The notes beneath the pieces were generated by a model, which saw nothing but the letters and a program-made list of their open reading frames with translations, made no database searches and had not been told where the DNA came from. The position numbers and the translations under genes are program-made. Shown one piece after another: positions 16,789-25,313 of a stretch of 64,000 bases of DNA (within the stretch, counting starts at the first letter, position 1; the number at the start of each line of letters is the position of its first letter). This stretch comes from Amycolatopsis decaplanina DSM 44594. Its GTDB lineage: Bacteria; Actinomycetota; Actinomycetes; Mycobacteriales; Pseudonocardiaceae. The stretch covers positions 188,330 through 252,329 of the forward strand of contig NZ_AOHO01000068.1 in NCBI RefSeq assembly GCF_000342005.1, written 5' to 3'.

Positions 16789-17808
16789 ATGACGGTACGG
16801 CTCGGGATCAACGGTTTCGGCAGGATCGGCCGGGATATTCTCCGCTGTGTACTGGAGTCACCGGAAAGCCCGATCGAAGTGGTGGCGGTCAACGACATCA
16901 CCTCGCCCGAGATGCTGGCCCACCTGCTGGTCCACGATTCCACGTACGGCAGGCTCCGGACACCGGTCGAGATCGTCGACGACGAGGCTCTCCGCGTCGG
17001 GGATCACCTCGTCCAGGTCACAGCGGAGGCCGATCCGGCTCGGCTGCGGTGGGAGGAGTACGGCGTCGACGTCGTCGTCGAGTCGACCGGCAGATTCAGG
17101 ACTCGTGAAGCCGCGGGCGCGCACCTGGCCGCCGGGGCCAAGAAGGTCGTGATCTCCGCGCCGGGCAAGGATGTCGACGCGACGATCGTGCTGGGCGTCA
17201 ACGAAGGCGGCTACGACGCCGCGAACCATCACATCATCTCCAACGCGTCGTGCACGACCAATTGCGTCGCGCCGATGGTGAAGGTTCTGCACTCGGCTTT
17301 CGGTATCCGGCGCGGCCTGCTCACCACCATCCACAGCTACACCGGAGACCAGGCCCTGCTGGACCGTCCGCACAAGGATCCGCGCCGTGCCCGGTCGGCG
17401 GCGGTCAACGTGGTGCCCACCAGCACCGGCGCCGCCAAAGCGATCGGACTGGTGATCCCGGAACTGGCGGGCAGACTCGACGGGGTCGCGGTGCGCGTGC
17501 CGGTCGAGGACGGCTCGCTGACCGACCTCACCGTCGAACTCGAGCACCCGGTGACCGCCGAGCAGGTCAACCACGTGTTCGCCGAGGCCGCGGACGGTGC
17601 CCTCAAAGGGATTCTGCGCTACACGGAAGCGCCCGTGGTGTCGCGCGACATCATCGGCGATCCCGCGTCGTGCGTGTTCGACGCCCCACTGACCAAGGCC
17701 GACTCGCATCTGGCGAAGGTCTTCGGCTGGTATGACAACGAATGGGGCTACGCGACCCGCACGGTGGAACTGGTGGAGCTGATCGCTCGCACGCTGCCGT
17801 CGCGATGA
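16789..17808 (+). CDS. gap: Glyceraldehyde-3-phosphate dehydrogenase, type I
   Basis: 339 residues. INGFGRIGR at the N-terminus binds NAD; VNDI at 35-37 with Asp favours NAD over NADP. The active site is SNASCTTNC with Cys155, and His182 in TIHSYTGDQ. DNEWGY lies near the C-terminus. The enzyme makes 1,3-bisphosphoglycerate in glycolysis. Start at 16789 follows AAGGGAG. Its stop overlaps the nagA start (ATGA). Since phosphoketolase also yields glyceraldehyde 3-phosphate, co-induction with xfp would be sensible. A housekeeping gap is probably elsewhere, making this a second, stress-linked copy (inference). Confidence 0.93.
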   Translation: MTVRLGINGFGRIGRDILRCVLESPESPIEVVAVNDITSPEMLAHLLVHDSTYGRLRTPVEIVDDEALRVGDHLVQVTAEADPARLRWEEYGVDVVVESTGRFRTREAAGAHLAAGAKKVVISAPGKDVDATIVLGVNEGGYDAANHHIISNASCTTNCVAPMVKVLHSAFGIRRGLLTTIHSYTGDQALLDRPHKDPRRARSAAVNVVPTSTGAAKAIGLVIPELAGRLDGVAVRVPVEDGSLTDLTVELEHPVTAEQVNHVFAEAADGALKGILRYTEAPVVSRDIIGDPASCVFDAPLTKADSHLAKVFGWYDNEWGYATRTVELVELIARTLPSR

Positions 17809-18914
17809 AGCGGCTGGGTGTCTCCGGTGCCTTGGTGGACGGGAGCTATCGCGCGGGGGATGTCGGGATCGACGAGGACTCCGGCCGGATCGCCGCCGTG
17901 GGGCTCTGCCGTCCCGGTCGTGGCCTTGCCATTCCCGGTTTGATCGATCTCCAGGTCAACGGCTTCGCCGGAGTGGATTTTCTGACGGCGGGCGCCGGCG
18001 ACCATCAGCGCGCCGCCACCGCACTGGCGCGGACCGGCGTCGTGGCTTATCAGCCGACGCTGATCACCGACCGGCCCGACCGGACGATCGGTGCGATCAT
18101 CGCGGCGGGCAAGGCTCACTCCACACCCGGCGGGGCCCGCGTCCTCGGTGTCCATCTGGAAGGCCCCTTCTTGTCCTCGGACCGGCCCGGCACCCATCCC
18201 ATCGAGTATTTGCGCGCACCGGACCTCACGCTCGCGCGGCGGCTGCTGGCCGCCGGGCCCGTCACGCAACTGACCCTCGCTCCCGAACTTCCGGGTGCCC
18301 TGGAACTGGTCGACCTGTGTGTGCGGTCCGGGGTCCTCGTCTCCTGTGGACACAGCGACGCCACCGCCGCGGCCACACACGCCGCGATCGATCACGGCGC
18401 CCGGCTGATCACGCATCTTTTCGACGCGATGCGTCCGTTCACCCATCGCGACCCCGGCATCGTCGGTGCCGCCCTCACCCGCCGTGAGGTGGCCGTCGGC
18501 CTGATCGCCGACCCCAGCCACCTGGCTCCCGAGGCGATTCAGCTGGCGTTCCGGGCGGCGGCGGACCGGATCGTCCTGGTCACCGACGCTCTCGCCGCCG
18601 GTGGTTGTCCGGACGGGCACTACCGGCTGGGAAGTGTCGGCTTCGAAGTCTCCGGCGGCGTCGCCCGACGCGCCGACGGCACTCTGGTGGGTACGACCAT
18701 CACTTTGCTCGGAGCCGTCCGCCACGCCTGCGACATCGGCATCACGAGCGAGGCGGCCGTCAACGCGGCGACCGGCACCCCGGCGAGGCTGTTTCCAGGA
18801 GCCGACATCGGCCTGTCGCGGCCCGGCGACCGCGCCGATGTGCTGGTTCTCGACGACGCCATGCGGCTCCGGTACGTCTTCCACCGCGGCATCCCCGTCG
18901 AACCGGGCGAATGA
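17805..18914 (+). CDS. nagA: N-acetylglucosamine-6-phosphate deacetylase
   Basis: 369 residues of the amidohydrolase superfamily. Motifs: PGLIDLQVNGFAGVDF, HLEGPFLS (metal Glu), SCGHSDATAAA (metal His), THLFDAMRPF (metal His; most homologues have THLFNAM) and LVTDALAA (catalytic Asp). Removes acetate from GlcNAc-6-P in amino sugar recycling. Start overlaps gap by 4 bp and its stop overlaps the next gene's ATG, so three unlike functions are coupled. No nagB or GlcNAc transporter is nearby. Substrate drift is possible. Confidence 0.87.
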   Translation: MKRLGVSGALVDGSYRAGDVGIDEDSGRIAAVGLCRPGRGLAIPGLIDLQVNGFAGVDFLTAGAGDHQRAATALARTGVVAYQPTLITDRPDRTIGAIIAAGKAHSTPGGARVLGVHLEGPFLSSDRPGTHPIEYLRAPDLTLARRLLAAGPVTQLTLAPELPGALELVDLCVRSGVLVSCGHSDATAAATHAAIDHGARLITHLFDAMRPFTHRDPGIVGAALTRREVAVGLIADPSHLAPEAIQLAFRAAADRIVLVTDALAAGGCPDGHYRLGSVGFEVSGGVARRADGTLVGTTITLLGAVRHACDIGITSEAAVNAATGTPARLFPGADIGLSRPGDRADVLVLDDAMRLRYVFHRGIPVEPGE

Positions 18915-19876
18915 AAGGTACCGTCCTCGTGAAGAAGTCCTGGTGGATCGCATCGACCGCGGGGGCATTGGTGGTCGCCGCCGTGGTGGTCCTGATCGTG
19001 CGAGAGCTGTCCGGCGGAACCGGCGCGAATCCGTCCCCCTCGTCCGGCGAAGCGCTCGCCCCGGATCGCCGCGCGGTACTGGCCGTCAAGATCGACAACG
19101 TGGCGGCCGCCCGCCCGCAGACCGGTCTGGGCGCCGCGGACATCGTGTACGTGGAACCCGTCGAGGGCGGACTGACCCGGCTGCTCGCGCTCTACCGGAG
19201 CCGCCCGCCGTCGGTGATCGGCCCGGTGCGCAGCGCGCGAGCCACCGACCTCGGGCTGCTGGCGCAATACGGAAGACCGGCTCTCGCCTATTCGGGCGCC
19301 GCGCCGGAACTGCTGTCTACCTTGCACTCGGCGTCACTGACGAATGCCTCACCGTCGGAGCTGCCGAACGCGTACTTCCGCGACGAGACCCGGCCGTCAC
19401 CGCACAATCTCTATCTGCGCCCGCACCAGGTCCCCGACGGTGAGGTCGCGCCGGAGGGCGCGTTCCCGTCGTCGGGCGCCGCACCGGAATCCGGCGTACC
19501 GGCCGCCACCGCGGTGATCCGCTATCCGGCGGCCGCCTTCACTTTCACCTGGTCCCCGAACGTCGGCAGGTACCTGATCGGTCTGGACGGCTCGCCACTG
19601 ACCTCGGTGGAGGACGGTCAGGCCGTCGCGGCGACGGTCGTCGAACAGCGGGTCGCCGTCCGGCTCGGCGAACGCGGGGAGACCGGCACGGTCCCCGACT
19701 CCCCCGTCGCTCAGACGGTCGGCACCGGGCAGGCGACGGTGTGGCGGAACGGGCAGCGATTCGCGGCTACCTGGGACCGCGCGACGGTACAGGCGCCGAC
19801 CCGGTTCAAAACCGCGTCCGGGCAGCCGCTTCCGGTCTCCGACGGACCTTTGTGGATCCTGCTCGTCCCCGCCTGA
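18911..19876 (+). CDS. DUF3048 (YerB-like) exported or anchored protein
   Basis: 321 residues. One N-terminal hydrophobic segment (about 9-30), no lipobox cysteine, then a linker and a DUF3048 domain: AVKIDNVAAARPQTGLGAADIVYVEPVEGG, RLLALYRSRPPSVIGPVRSAR and the second half ending VSDGPLWILLVPA (only fragments quoted). Bacillus YerB is a membrane-associated protein of unknown biochemical role. The ATG at 18911 overlaps the nagA stop; a GTG at 18929 could be used instead. Likely faces the cell wall. Confidence 0.8.
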   Translation: MKGTVLVKKSWWIASTAGALVVAAVVVLIVRELSGGTGANPSPSSGEALAPDRRAVLAVKIDNVAAARPQTGLGAADIVYVEPVEGGLTRLLALYRSRPPSVIGPVRSARATDLGLLAQYGRPALAYSGAAPELLSTLHSASLTNASPSELPNAYFRDETRPSPHNLYLRPHQVPDGEVAPEGAFPSSGAAPESGVPAATAVIRYPAAAFTFTWSPNVGRYLIGLDGSPLTSVEDGQAVAATVVEQRVAVRLGERGETGTVPDSPVAQTVGTGQATVWRNGQRFAATWDRATVQAPTRFKTASGQPLPVSDGPLWILLVPA

Positions 19877-19888
19877 ACGACGCGACGG

Positions 19889-20896
19889 TCAGCTCGTCCG
19901 CAGCACGGCCGCGCCATTGACCCGGTCCGCCGCCAGATCCGTGAGCGCCCGGTCCGCGCCGGCCAGCGGGTACGGCACCGTGCTCACCTCGAGGTGGCGG
20001 GTACCCGCGAACGCCAGGAACTCCCGTGCCTCGGCACGTGTGTTCGCCGTGACGCTGCGCACCTGGCGTTCCTGGAAGAGATGCCGCTGATAGTTCAGGG
20101 ACGGGATGTCGGAGAGATGGATCCCTGCCAGCGCCAACGTCCCGCCCCGATCGAGGGCCTCGAGGGCGGGTGGGACCAATTCCCCGGCAGGCGCGAACAG
20201 GATCGCCGAGTCCAGGGGCTCCGGCGGCGGCTCGGCCGCCGCCACAGCCGATGCCGCTCCGAGAGCCAGCGCCAGACTCCTGGCTTCCTCACTGCGGGTC
20301 ATCACGTGCACGGTGGCGCCACGGGCGATCGCCACCTGGGCGGTCAGGTGGGCACTTCCGCCGAATCCGTAGATCCCCAGACGGCCGCCTTCGGGTACCT
20401 GCGCCCGCTCCAGCGCGTGGTACCCGATCAGCCCGGCGCACAGCAACGGCGCGAGCTCGTCGTCGGTGTACCCATCGGGCAGCGAAAGGGCGTAAGCGGC
20501 CGGTACGACGGCGAACTCGGCGTATCCCCCGTCTTCGTCCCAGCCGGTGTATCGCGACTCCGGACACAGATTCTCCCGGCCGCGACGGCAGTACCGGCAC
20601 CGGCCACAGGTTTCGCGTAGCCAGGCTATTCCCACCCGGTCGCCCGCGGCGAAGCCCGAGACGTCGTCCCCTGCGGCGACCACCTCGCCGACGACCTCGT
20701 GGCCCGGCGTCACCCCGGCCCGATGCACCGGCAGGTCCCCCTCGGTGACATGCAGATCGGTGCGGCAGACCCCGCACACCAGCACTCTGACCAGCACCTC
20801 ACCGGGGGCCGGTCGCGGGACCGGCACCTCCGCCCAGTCGAGAGGGTTCGAGGCCATCGGCCCAGGCCGAGTGACCCTCCAGGCACGCATCTTCAC
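19889..20896 (-). CDS. Zinc-dependent alcohol dehydrogenase (MDR family)
   Basis: 335 residues. Catalytic zinc site: Cys44 in CGVCRTDLH and His66 in GHEVVGE. Structural zinc: Cys97, Cys100, Cys103 and Cys111 ([15 protein letters not shown]). NAD-binding loop IYGFGGSAH. Similar to mycobacterial AdhA (Rv1862). It could reduce aldehydes to reoxidise NADH when oxygen is short. GTG at 20896 is chosen because GGAGG lies nine bases upstream. It is convergent with the DUF3048 gene and divergent from a DUF4342 gene, with two DevR-like boxes between. Confidence 0.9.
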   Translation of the reverse strand: MKMRAWRVTRPGPMASNPLDWAEVPVPRPAPGEVLVRVLVCGVCRTDLHVTEGDLPVHRAGVTPGHEVVGEVVAAGDDVSGFAAGDRVGIAWLRETCGRCRYCRRGRENLCPESRYTGWDEDGGYAEFAVVPAAYALSLPDGYTDDELAPLLCAGLIGYHALERAQVPEGGRLGIYGFGGSAHLTAQVAIARGATVHVMTRSEEARSLALALGAASAVAAAEPPPEPLDSAILFAPAGELVPPALEALDRGGTLALAGIHLSDIPSLNYQRHLFQERQVRSVTANTRAEAREFLAFAGTRHLEVSTVPYPLAGADRALTDLAADRVNGAAVLRTS

Positions 20897-20973
20897 GATC
20901 GGCCTCCTCCGTCAGACAGTCCTCCGGCCAGGATCGTGCACCCGGGCGCGCGCCGCGACATCCGGTCGTCCTC

Positions 20974-20987
20974 GGGACCGACGACCT
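20974..20987. promoter_or_regulatory. DevR/DosR-like box (adh / DUF4342 divergent promoter)
   Basis: GGGACCGACGACCT, half-sites GGGAC and GACCT. It lies 78 bp upstream of the dehydrogenase start. Confidence 0.45.
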
Positions 20988-21001
20988 TTCGGCCGCGGGG
21001 A

Positions 21002-21015
21002 AGGACCGAAGGTCA
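21002..21015. promoter_or_regulatory. DevR/DosR-like box (adh / DUF4342 divergent promoter)
   Basis: AGGACCGAAGGTCA, a GACC/GGTC inverted pair. It lies 55 bp upstream of the DUF4342 start, so it probably serves the rightward genes. Confidence 0.5.
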
Positions 21016-21069
21016 CTGCCGCCCGGCGAGCCGAAGCCTCACCGTGGAAGCGGAAGGGAGAGGGAAACC

Positions 21070-21363
21070 ATGGCTGGGCAAAATGAAGAGCACCAGGTGA
21101 CCGAATCCGCGACGCGACGGGCGGGGCGCGAAGTCTTCACCGAAAAGGTGCGACGGCTCGCCCGCGAGGGCAACGTCCGGCGCATCGTCGTCAAGGACAC
21201 CGAAGACCGCGTAGTCCTCGACGTCCCCGTGAACGCCGGCCTCGTCGCCGCCGTTCTCGCACCGGTCGTGACCGCGGCCGGCGCGATCGCCGCGCTCGCG
21301 GGACCGTGGTCCATCGCGATCGAACGCCGCGGCGGCCCCACGGCGGAAGAGGGACCGTCGTGA
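21070..21363 (+). CDS. DUF4342 small protein
   Basis: 97 residues. A soluble head (EVFTEKVRRLAREGNVRRIVVKD) leads into a hydrophobic hairpin (VPVNAGLVAAVLAPVVTAAGAIAAL), the usual DUF4342 pattern; function unknown. Start at 21070 is preceded by GGGAGAGGGAAACC. Stop overlaps the next gene's GTG. Confidence 0.8.
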   Translation: MAGQNEEHQVTESATRRAGREVFTEKVRRLAREGNVRRIVVKDTEDRVVLDVPVNAGLVAAVLAPVVTAAGAIAALAGPWSIAIERRGGPTAEEGPS

Positions 21364-22010
21364 AAGCCGTGCGGTTCTGGGTCGGGCTCGTCCTGGTCGC
21401 GCTGGGCGTGCTCGGCGTTCTCGACGCGACCGGCGTCCTGGAATCCGGTGGCTTCCTGAGCGCGTGGTGGCCGGTCTCCTTGGTCGGCCTCGGCATCGTC
21501 GCGATGCTTTCCCAGCGACGGGTGTCGATCGGTCCCGCCGCGGTGACGGTGATCGGGCTCATCCTGCTCGCGGGCACACTGGACCTGGCGGAAGGCGGCC
21601 TGTGGTGGCCGACTCTGCTGGCGGTGGCGGGATTCGCCGTGCTCGCCGGGCTGCGCCGGGAACACGGCACCAGGACACCGCTCGTGATGTTCGGCGGGGC
21701 GAGCACCAGGGAGCAGTCGCGTCACCTGCGGCATACCGACGTCTCGGCGATCTTCGGCGGTTCGACGCTCGATCTCCGTCAAGCGCGGATCGACGAAGGC
21801 GCGACGGTCGACGCTTTCGCCTTGTTCGGCGGTGTCAAAGTACTGGTACCGCGGGGCTGGCGGATCTCACTCGGCGGTCTGCCGTTCATGGGCGGCCTCG
21901 ACGACAAGACCAACGGTACCGCTGACCTCCCGGCGGACGCTCCCGTGCTCACCGTGAACGCGACCGCGATCTTCGGGGGCGTCGAGGTCACGAACACACC
22001 GGAGAAATGA
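21360..22010 (+). CDS. LiaF-like membrane protein
   Basis: 216 residues. Four short hydrophobic helices in the first ~95 residues, then a cytosolic beta-helix-like domain with three FGG turns (SAIFGGSTLDLRQA, FALFGGVKVLVP, TAIFGGVEVTN), the hallmark of LiaF/VraT C-terminal domains that sense or signal membrane stress. No LiaSR-type kinase is adjacent. The GTG start at 21360 overlaps the DUF4342 stop. Confidence 0.83.
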   Translation: MKAVRFWVGLVLVALGVLGVLDATGVLESGGFLSAWWPVSLVGLGIVAMLSQRRVSIGPAAVTVIGLILLAGTLDLAEGGLWWPTLLAVAGFAVLAGLRREHGTRTPLVMFGGASTREQSRHLRHTDVSAIFGGSTLDLRQARIDEGATVDAFALFGGVKVLVPRGWRISLGGLPFMGGLDDKTNGTADLPADAPVLTVNATAIFGGVEVTNTPEK

Positions 22011-22078
22011 CGCACTGTCGTGAGTGGCGATTCGGGTTTATCGAGGGGTAAGGCAAACGTGTCGTGATGTCGGGGCGT

Positions 22079-22131
22079 GTCGCGAAAGCCACTTTCGCGA
22101 CGTTGGATGTCCCGAAAGTGGCTTTCGCGAC
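22079..22131. repeat. Inverted repeat of 23-bp arms
   Basis: GTCGCGAAAGCCACTTTCGC-type arm at 22079-22101 and its near-perfect complement at 22109-22131 with a 7-base loop. Half of this element (AAGTGGCTTTCGCGAC) recurs near 61971. It follows the LiaF-like gene. Confidence 0.65.
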
Positions 22132-22161
22132 GTGGCGGAGGCGGGGCGCATGGTCGGCCCA

Positions 22162-22227
22162 GGTGGTGGGCCTCGTGAGTGGTAAGGACGGTTAGAACCG
22201 TCCTTACCACTCACGAGGCCCACCACC
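22162..22227. terminator. 32-bp-arm palindrome between convergent genes (family 2)
   Basis: Arms 22162-22193 and 22196-22227, perfect, loop AG. The core is identical to the 15192 copy but the arms are longer. It separates the LiaF-like gene from the CHAD gene, which converge on it. Confidence 0.75.
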
Positions 22228-22302
22228 ACGACACGCCACGCTGGGAACACCCAGAAGAGGCACCCCGGCGGCCCAGGTGTAGCGGCGGTACCGCAGCAGC
22301 CA

Positions 22303-23436
22303 CTAGGTCCACAAAGGCTGAAGAGCACGGCGGAGATCACGCCAGGTGCCCGGCAGCGCGGTCACGCATCGATCGGCGTTGGCCGTCTCTTGGGCCCGCA
22401 CCGCCGTCAGGGTACCGACCGTGACCTCCAAGGCACTCAAGAGCTCGCGTGCGACGACGGCGTCTTGGAATTCCCCGAGAATGCCCTGGAAGGCACGCAG
22501 TGCGTGCTTGGCGTCGACCGGTAGCGTTTCGGCGCCGGCCTCCAGCGCGTACCGCAACCGCTTCGCGGCTTTCCGCACACTGTGGACAGCACGGTCACGC
22601 TCAGGACCGGCGGGTTGCGCGGCGACTCCGGATACACGGTCGCCGACGTTCTCGGCCACTGCTCGAGCCAAGCCGGGAAGCACTCGCGCGGCGGGCCGCC
22701 GGGCCGCTTTGGGCCACTGGTGCCGGGGCTTCTCGCTCAGCACCACCTCGAGAACGTCCAGCGCGGTGAGCAACTGCAGATACCGGCGGCCGTCGAGCGC
22801 GCACCGCACCCGATCGCGCGCCTCATTTGAAAGGACGGCGAAGCACGCATTCGTCCGATCGCCGGCCCAAGGCCGTGAGCGAGCCCACTGCACCTCGATG
22901 TCACGCGCCGGGCCGAGTTCCCCGCCGAGCCAGCGCAATTCGCCACTCAGCGTCTTGAGCAGTCTCCGTCCGCCCAGCACCCTGGCATAGGCGGAGAAGA
23001 CGCCTCGCAGCCGCCGGGTGGCCACCCGCATCCGATGCACCGCGTCCGGCTTGTCCCGCCGGACGGCCAGATCCGCGGCGGCGAGCGCCGCGATCTGCGC
23101 ACGCACATAGCGGAGGACCACTCCCCGTGCGGAATCGTCGGGAGGTCGAAGCGATCGCGCGATCCGGTGGTCGAGCACCGCGTGAAGTTCCGCCATCCCG
23201 CCGTCGCCGACCCGTGCGACGGCCACCAGGTCGTCGTCACGGGTATACGCCCGCACCAACCGGGAAAGAGTCGGCGGGACGGCCAGACCCGGACCGGCGA
23301 AGCGGATCGGCCCGTCGGGTGTTTCGAGGCACCACCGTCCGTTGTCGACACCCAACGTCATGCCGTTTCGGAGCAGGCGCAGGGAAACCGTGTCGAAATA
23401 CACGGTATCGCGTGCGGTACCGGCGATCGCGCTCAT
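22303..23436 (-). CDS. CHAD-domain protein with reduced CYTH-like N-terminus
   Basis: 377 residues. Residues ~10-95 look like a shrunken CYTH (triphosphate tunnel) fragment (TVYFDTVSLRLLRNGMTL, ARGVVL). Residues ~105-377 form a helical CHAD domain with VHRMRVATRRLRGVFSAY and VHSVRKAAKRLRYALEAG, the conserved His/Arg/Lys helices that bind polyphosphate. Start at 23436 follows GAAGGAGG and overlaps the PPK2 stop. Linkage to PPK2 supports a role in polyphosphate binding or granule function. Confidence 0.88.
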   Translation of the reverse strand: MSAIAGTARDTVYFDTVSLRLLRNGMTLGVDNGRWCLETPDGPIRFAGPGLAVPPTLSRLVRAYTRDDDLVAVARVGDGGMAELHAVLDHRIARSLRPPDDSARGVVLRYVRAQIAALAAADLAVRRDKPDAVHRMRVATRRLRGVFSAYARVLGGRRLLKTLSGELRWLGGELGPARDIEVQWARSRPWAGDRTNACFAVLSNEARDRVRCALDGRRYLQLLTALDVLEVVLSEKPRHQWPKAARRPAARVLPGLARAVAENVGDRVSGVAAQPAGPERDRAVHSVRKAAKRLRYALEAGAETLPVDAKHALRAFQGILGEFQDAVVARELLSALEVTVGTLTAVRAQETANADRCVTALPGTWRDLRRALQPLWT

Positions 23437-24323
23437 GGACTTGCCTCCTTCAAGGTCGCCGCGTAGTCCGGGACGTAGGTCTGCAGCACCCGGTCAGGAC
23501 GGCAGTAGCCGCTCGATTCCGGCCGGGAAGGGAGTGAAACCGCCTCTTGGGCGACTTCGTGATAGGGCACACTCGAAAGGAGGTGCGCGATCATGTTGAG
23601 CCGCCCACGCCGCTTTTCCTCGCTTTCGACCACGTACCAAGGAGATTCGGCGGTGTCGGTATGCACGAACATGTCGTCCTTCGCCCGCGAGTAGTCCTCC
23701 CATTGCGTCACGGACCGCAGGTCCATCGCGGAGAGTTTCCAGCGGCGCATCGGATCGTCGATCCGGCTCCGGAACCGCCGTTCCTGCTCGTCCCGGCTGA
23801 CCGAGAACCAATACTTGCGCAGGAGGATGCCGTCGTCGACCAGCAGCCGCTCGAAGATCGGGCACTGCTGCAGGAACCGCCTGTGCTCTTCGGGAGTGCA
23901 AAAACCCATCACCCGTTCGACCCCGGCGCGGTTGTACCAGCTGCGGTCGAACAGCACGATCTCCCCCGCCGCGGGCAGGTACTCGACGTAGCGCTGGAAG
24001 TACCATTGCGTCCGTTCACGTCCAGTGGGCCTCGGCAGGGCCGCGATCCGCACGACGCGCGGGTTCAGATGCTCGATGACCCGTTTGATCGTGCTGCCCT
24101 TCCCGGCCGCGTCGCGACCCTCGAACACCACGACGAGACGGGCCCCCTCGTACCGCACCCACTCCTGGAGTTTGACCAGCTCGGCCTGCAGCCGCAGCAG
24201 TTCCCGTTCGTACGCCACGCGCGGGATCCGCGCCTTGTCCTTGCCCGCCATGACCTCGACGGTACGAATCCAGGCGGCATCGGGATTCGGCCGTACGTCG
24301 ACGGCGGAGAGGTCTTTGGTCAT
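23433..24323 (-). CDS. ppk2: Polyphosphate kinase 2 (class I type)
   Basis: 296 residues, normal for a one-domain PPK2. Walker A GRDAAGKGSTIKR, Walker B VLFDRSWYNRAGVE, lid RRWKLSAMD and SRAKDDMFVHTDT. Uses polyphosphate to phosphorylate nucleoside diphosphates (or the reverse). No good ribosome site precedes 24323; an in-frame ATG 24 codons later has GAGG six bases upstream and is the alternative start. Stop overlaps the CHAD gene start. Offers nucleotide regeneration when respiration stalls. Confidence 0.92.
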   Translation of the reverse strand: MTKDLSAVDVRPNPDAAWIRTVEVMAGKDKARIPRVAYERELLRLQAELVKLQEWVRYEGARLVVVFEGRDAAGKGSTIKRVIEHLNPRVVRIAALPRPTGRERTQWYFQRYVEYLPAAGEIVLFDRSWYNRAGVERVMGFCTPEEHRRFLQQCPIFERLLVDDGILLRKYWFSVSRDEQERRFRSRIDDPMRRWKLSAMDLRSVTQWEDYSRAKDDMFVHTDTAESPWYVVESEEKRRGRLNMIAHLLSSVPYHEVAQEAVSLPSRPESSGYCRPDRVLQTYVPDYAATLKEASP

Positions 24324-24393
24324 GAGCGGCGAGAGACATCCGGCTCTCGTCCGGGCGTCTCCACACTCCACTCTGGACGGTTGTAGCCGCCGA

Positions 24394-24831
24394 TCATCCG
24401 TCCTCGCGCCGCTGCTCGCCGGTACCGGCGAGCAGCGCCCGCACGCCCGCGGGCAGCTGCCCGGCAACGCGTTCGAGTTCTCCGGGCGAACAGAGCAGCG
24501 CAAGCGCCGTGGTGACGGCCGCGGCGTGAGGCGGTACTTCGGCGCGGGTGATGCCGGCGGAACCGGCGAATCTCGCGATGAACCCCGGTACGTCGTAGCG
24601 CGTGGGGACGTGGCCCGGTGTCCAGCCTTCGTAATACACGCCCCTGAGGGGGCCAGGCAGCTGCGCCCCGAAGCGGGACGCGGCCACGACCGTCAGCCTG
24701 TCCCTGACCACGTGCAGCCAAGCCCTGAGCATTCTGTATGCCGTGTACCGGTCTTCGGTGCCAAGGTGTTCGCCCACGATGGCGAGCCACTTCTTCGCGG
24801 CGTCCTCCGCATGGGTGAAGGGATCCGTCAT
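24394..24831 (-). CDS. DUF2267 protein
   Basis: 145 residues. The helical DUF2267 domain spans the protein: AEDAAKKWLAIVGEHLG, AYRMLRAWLHVVRDRL, LRGVYYEGW (family signature of the form LP.ll...yy.gW), then FIARFAGSAG and a C-terminal helix. Function unknown, but the family recurs beside stress and dormancy genes in actinobacteria. Start at 24831 after GGAGGAAGCC. PPK2 and CHAD follow in the same direction. Confidence 0.85.
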   Translation of the reverse strand: MTDPFTHAEDAAKKWLAIVGEHLGTEDRYTAYRMLRAWLHVVRDRLTVVAASRFGAQLPGPLRGVYYEGWTPGHVPTRYDVPGFIARFAGSAGITRAEVPPHAAAVTTALALLCSPGELERVAGQLPAGVRALLAGTGEQRREDG

Positions 24832-24889
24832 GGCTTCCTCCCGCGTCCGTCGCGCTGTCCAGGTTCACCCACGGCCACCGGCGGCGGAA

Positions 24890-24903
24890 GGGTCGAAGGG
24901 CCC
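24890..24903. promoter_or_regulatory. Possible DevR-like box
   Basis: GGGTCGAAGGGCCC lies 59 bp upstream of the DUF2267 gene and 93 bp before the nitroreductase fragment. One half matches poorly. It is also a palindrome in its own right. Confidence 0.35.
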
Positions 24904-24995
24904 TCGGCTCCGTCACGCCCGCCGGGGCCGTTCGCCCCTGTGATCGCGATCCGGAGACAGCGAGCATGAAGTCAGCCCGATCCGAGGAGGAAGCG

Positions 24996-25262
24996 ATGGG
25001 CCGGAACCTGGGCCAGGCGGTTCAGCGGCCGCTCGCCGACACCGATGCCCAGGATGGCGCCGCACTGACCGTACTGTCGACCGCGGACGACACTCCGCTC
25101 AGCAGGCTACAAGCGGGCGAAGCCGCCAGCGCCGTGTTGGTGACGGCGACCCGGCTGAACCTCGCGTCCTGCCTGGTCACAGAACCGCTGGAGGAGATCC
25201 TGCGACCACTGGGCCACTACGGGATCGGCCTGCCGGTACCGGTACCGCCGCGTGGGAGATGA
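24996..25262 (+). pseudogene. C-terminal fragment of an Acg-family nitroreductase
   Basis: 88 residues from ATG at 24996, which has GAGGAGG seven bases upstream. The part TVLSTADDTPLSRLQAGEAA... then VLVTATRLNLASCLVTEPLEE aligns by eye with residues ~245-290 of the full Acg protein at 5283-6251 (VLTMPNDAPVSQVRAGCAM, LLTATDAGLSASF). The N-terminal three quarters of the fold is absent and the end is diverged. Either a decayed gene that kept its ribosome site or a truncated product. It is followed 51 bp later by the GerW-family gene. Confidence 0.65.
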
Positions 25263-25313
25263 CACCCGGCGCGACACCTGCCACATCCGCACCACCAACC
25301 CTGGGAGCACGAC

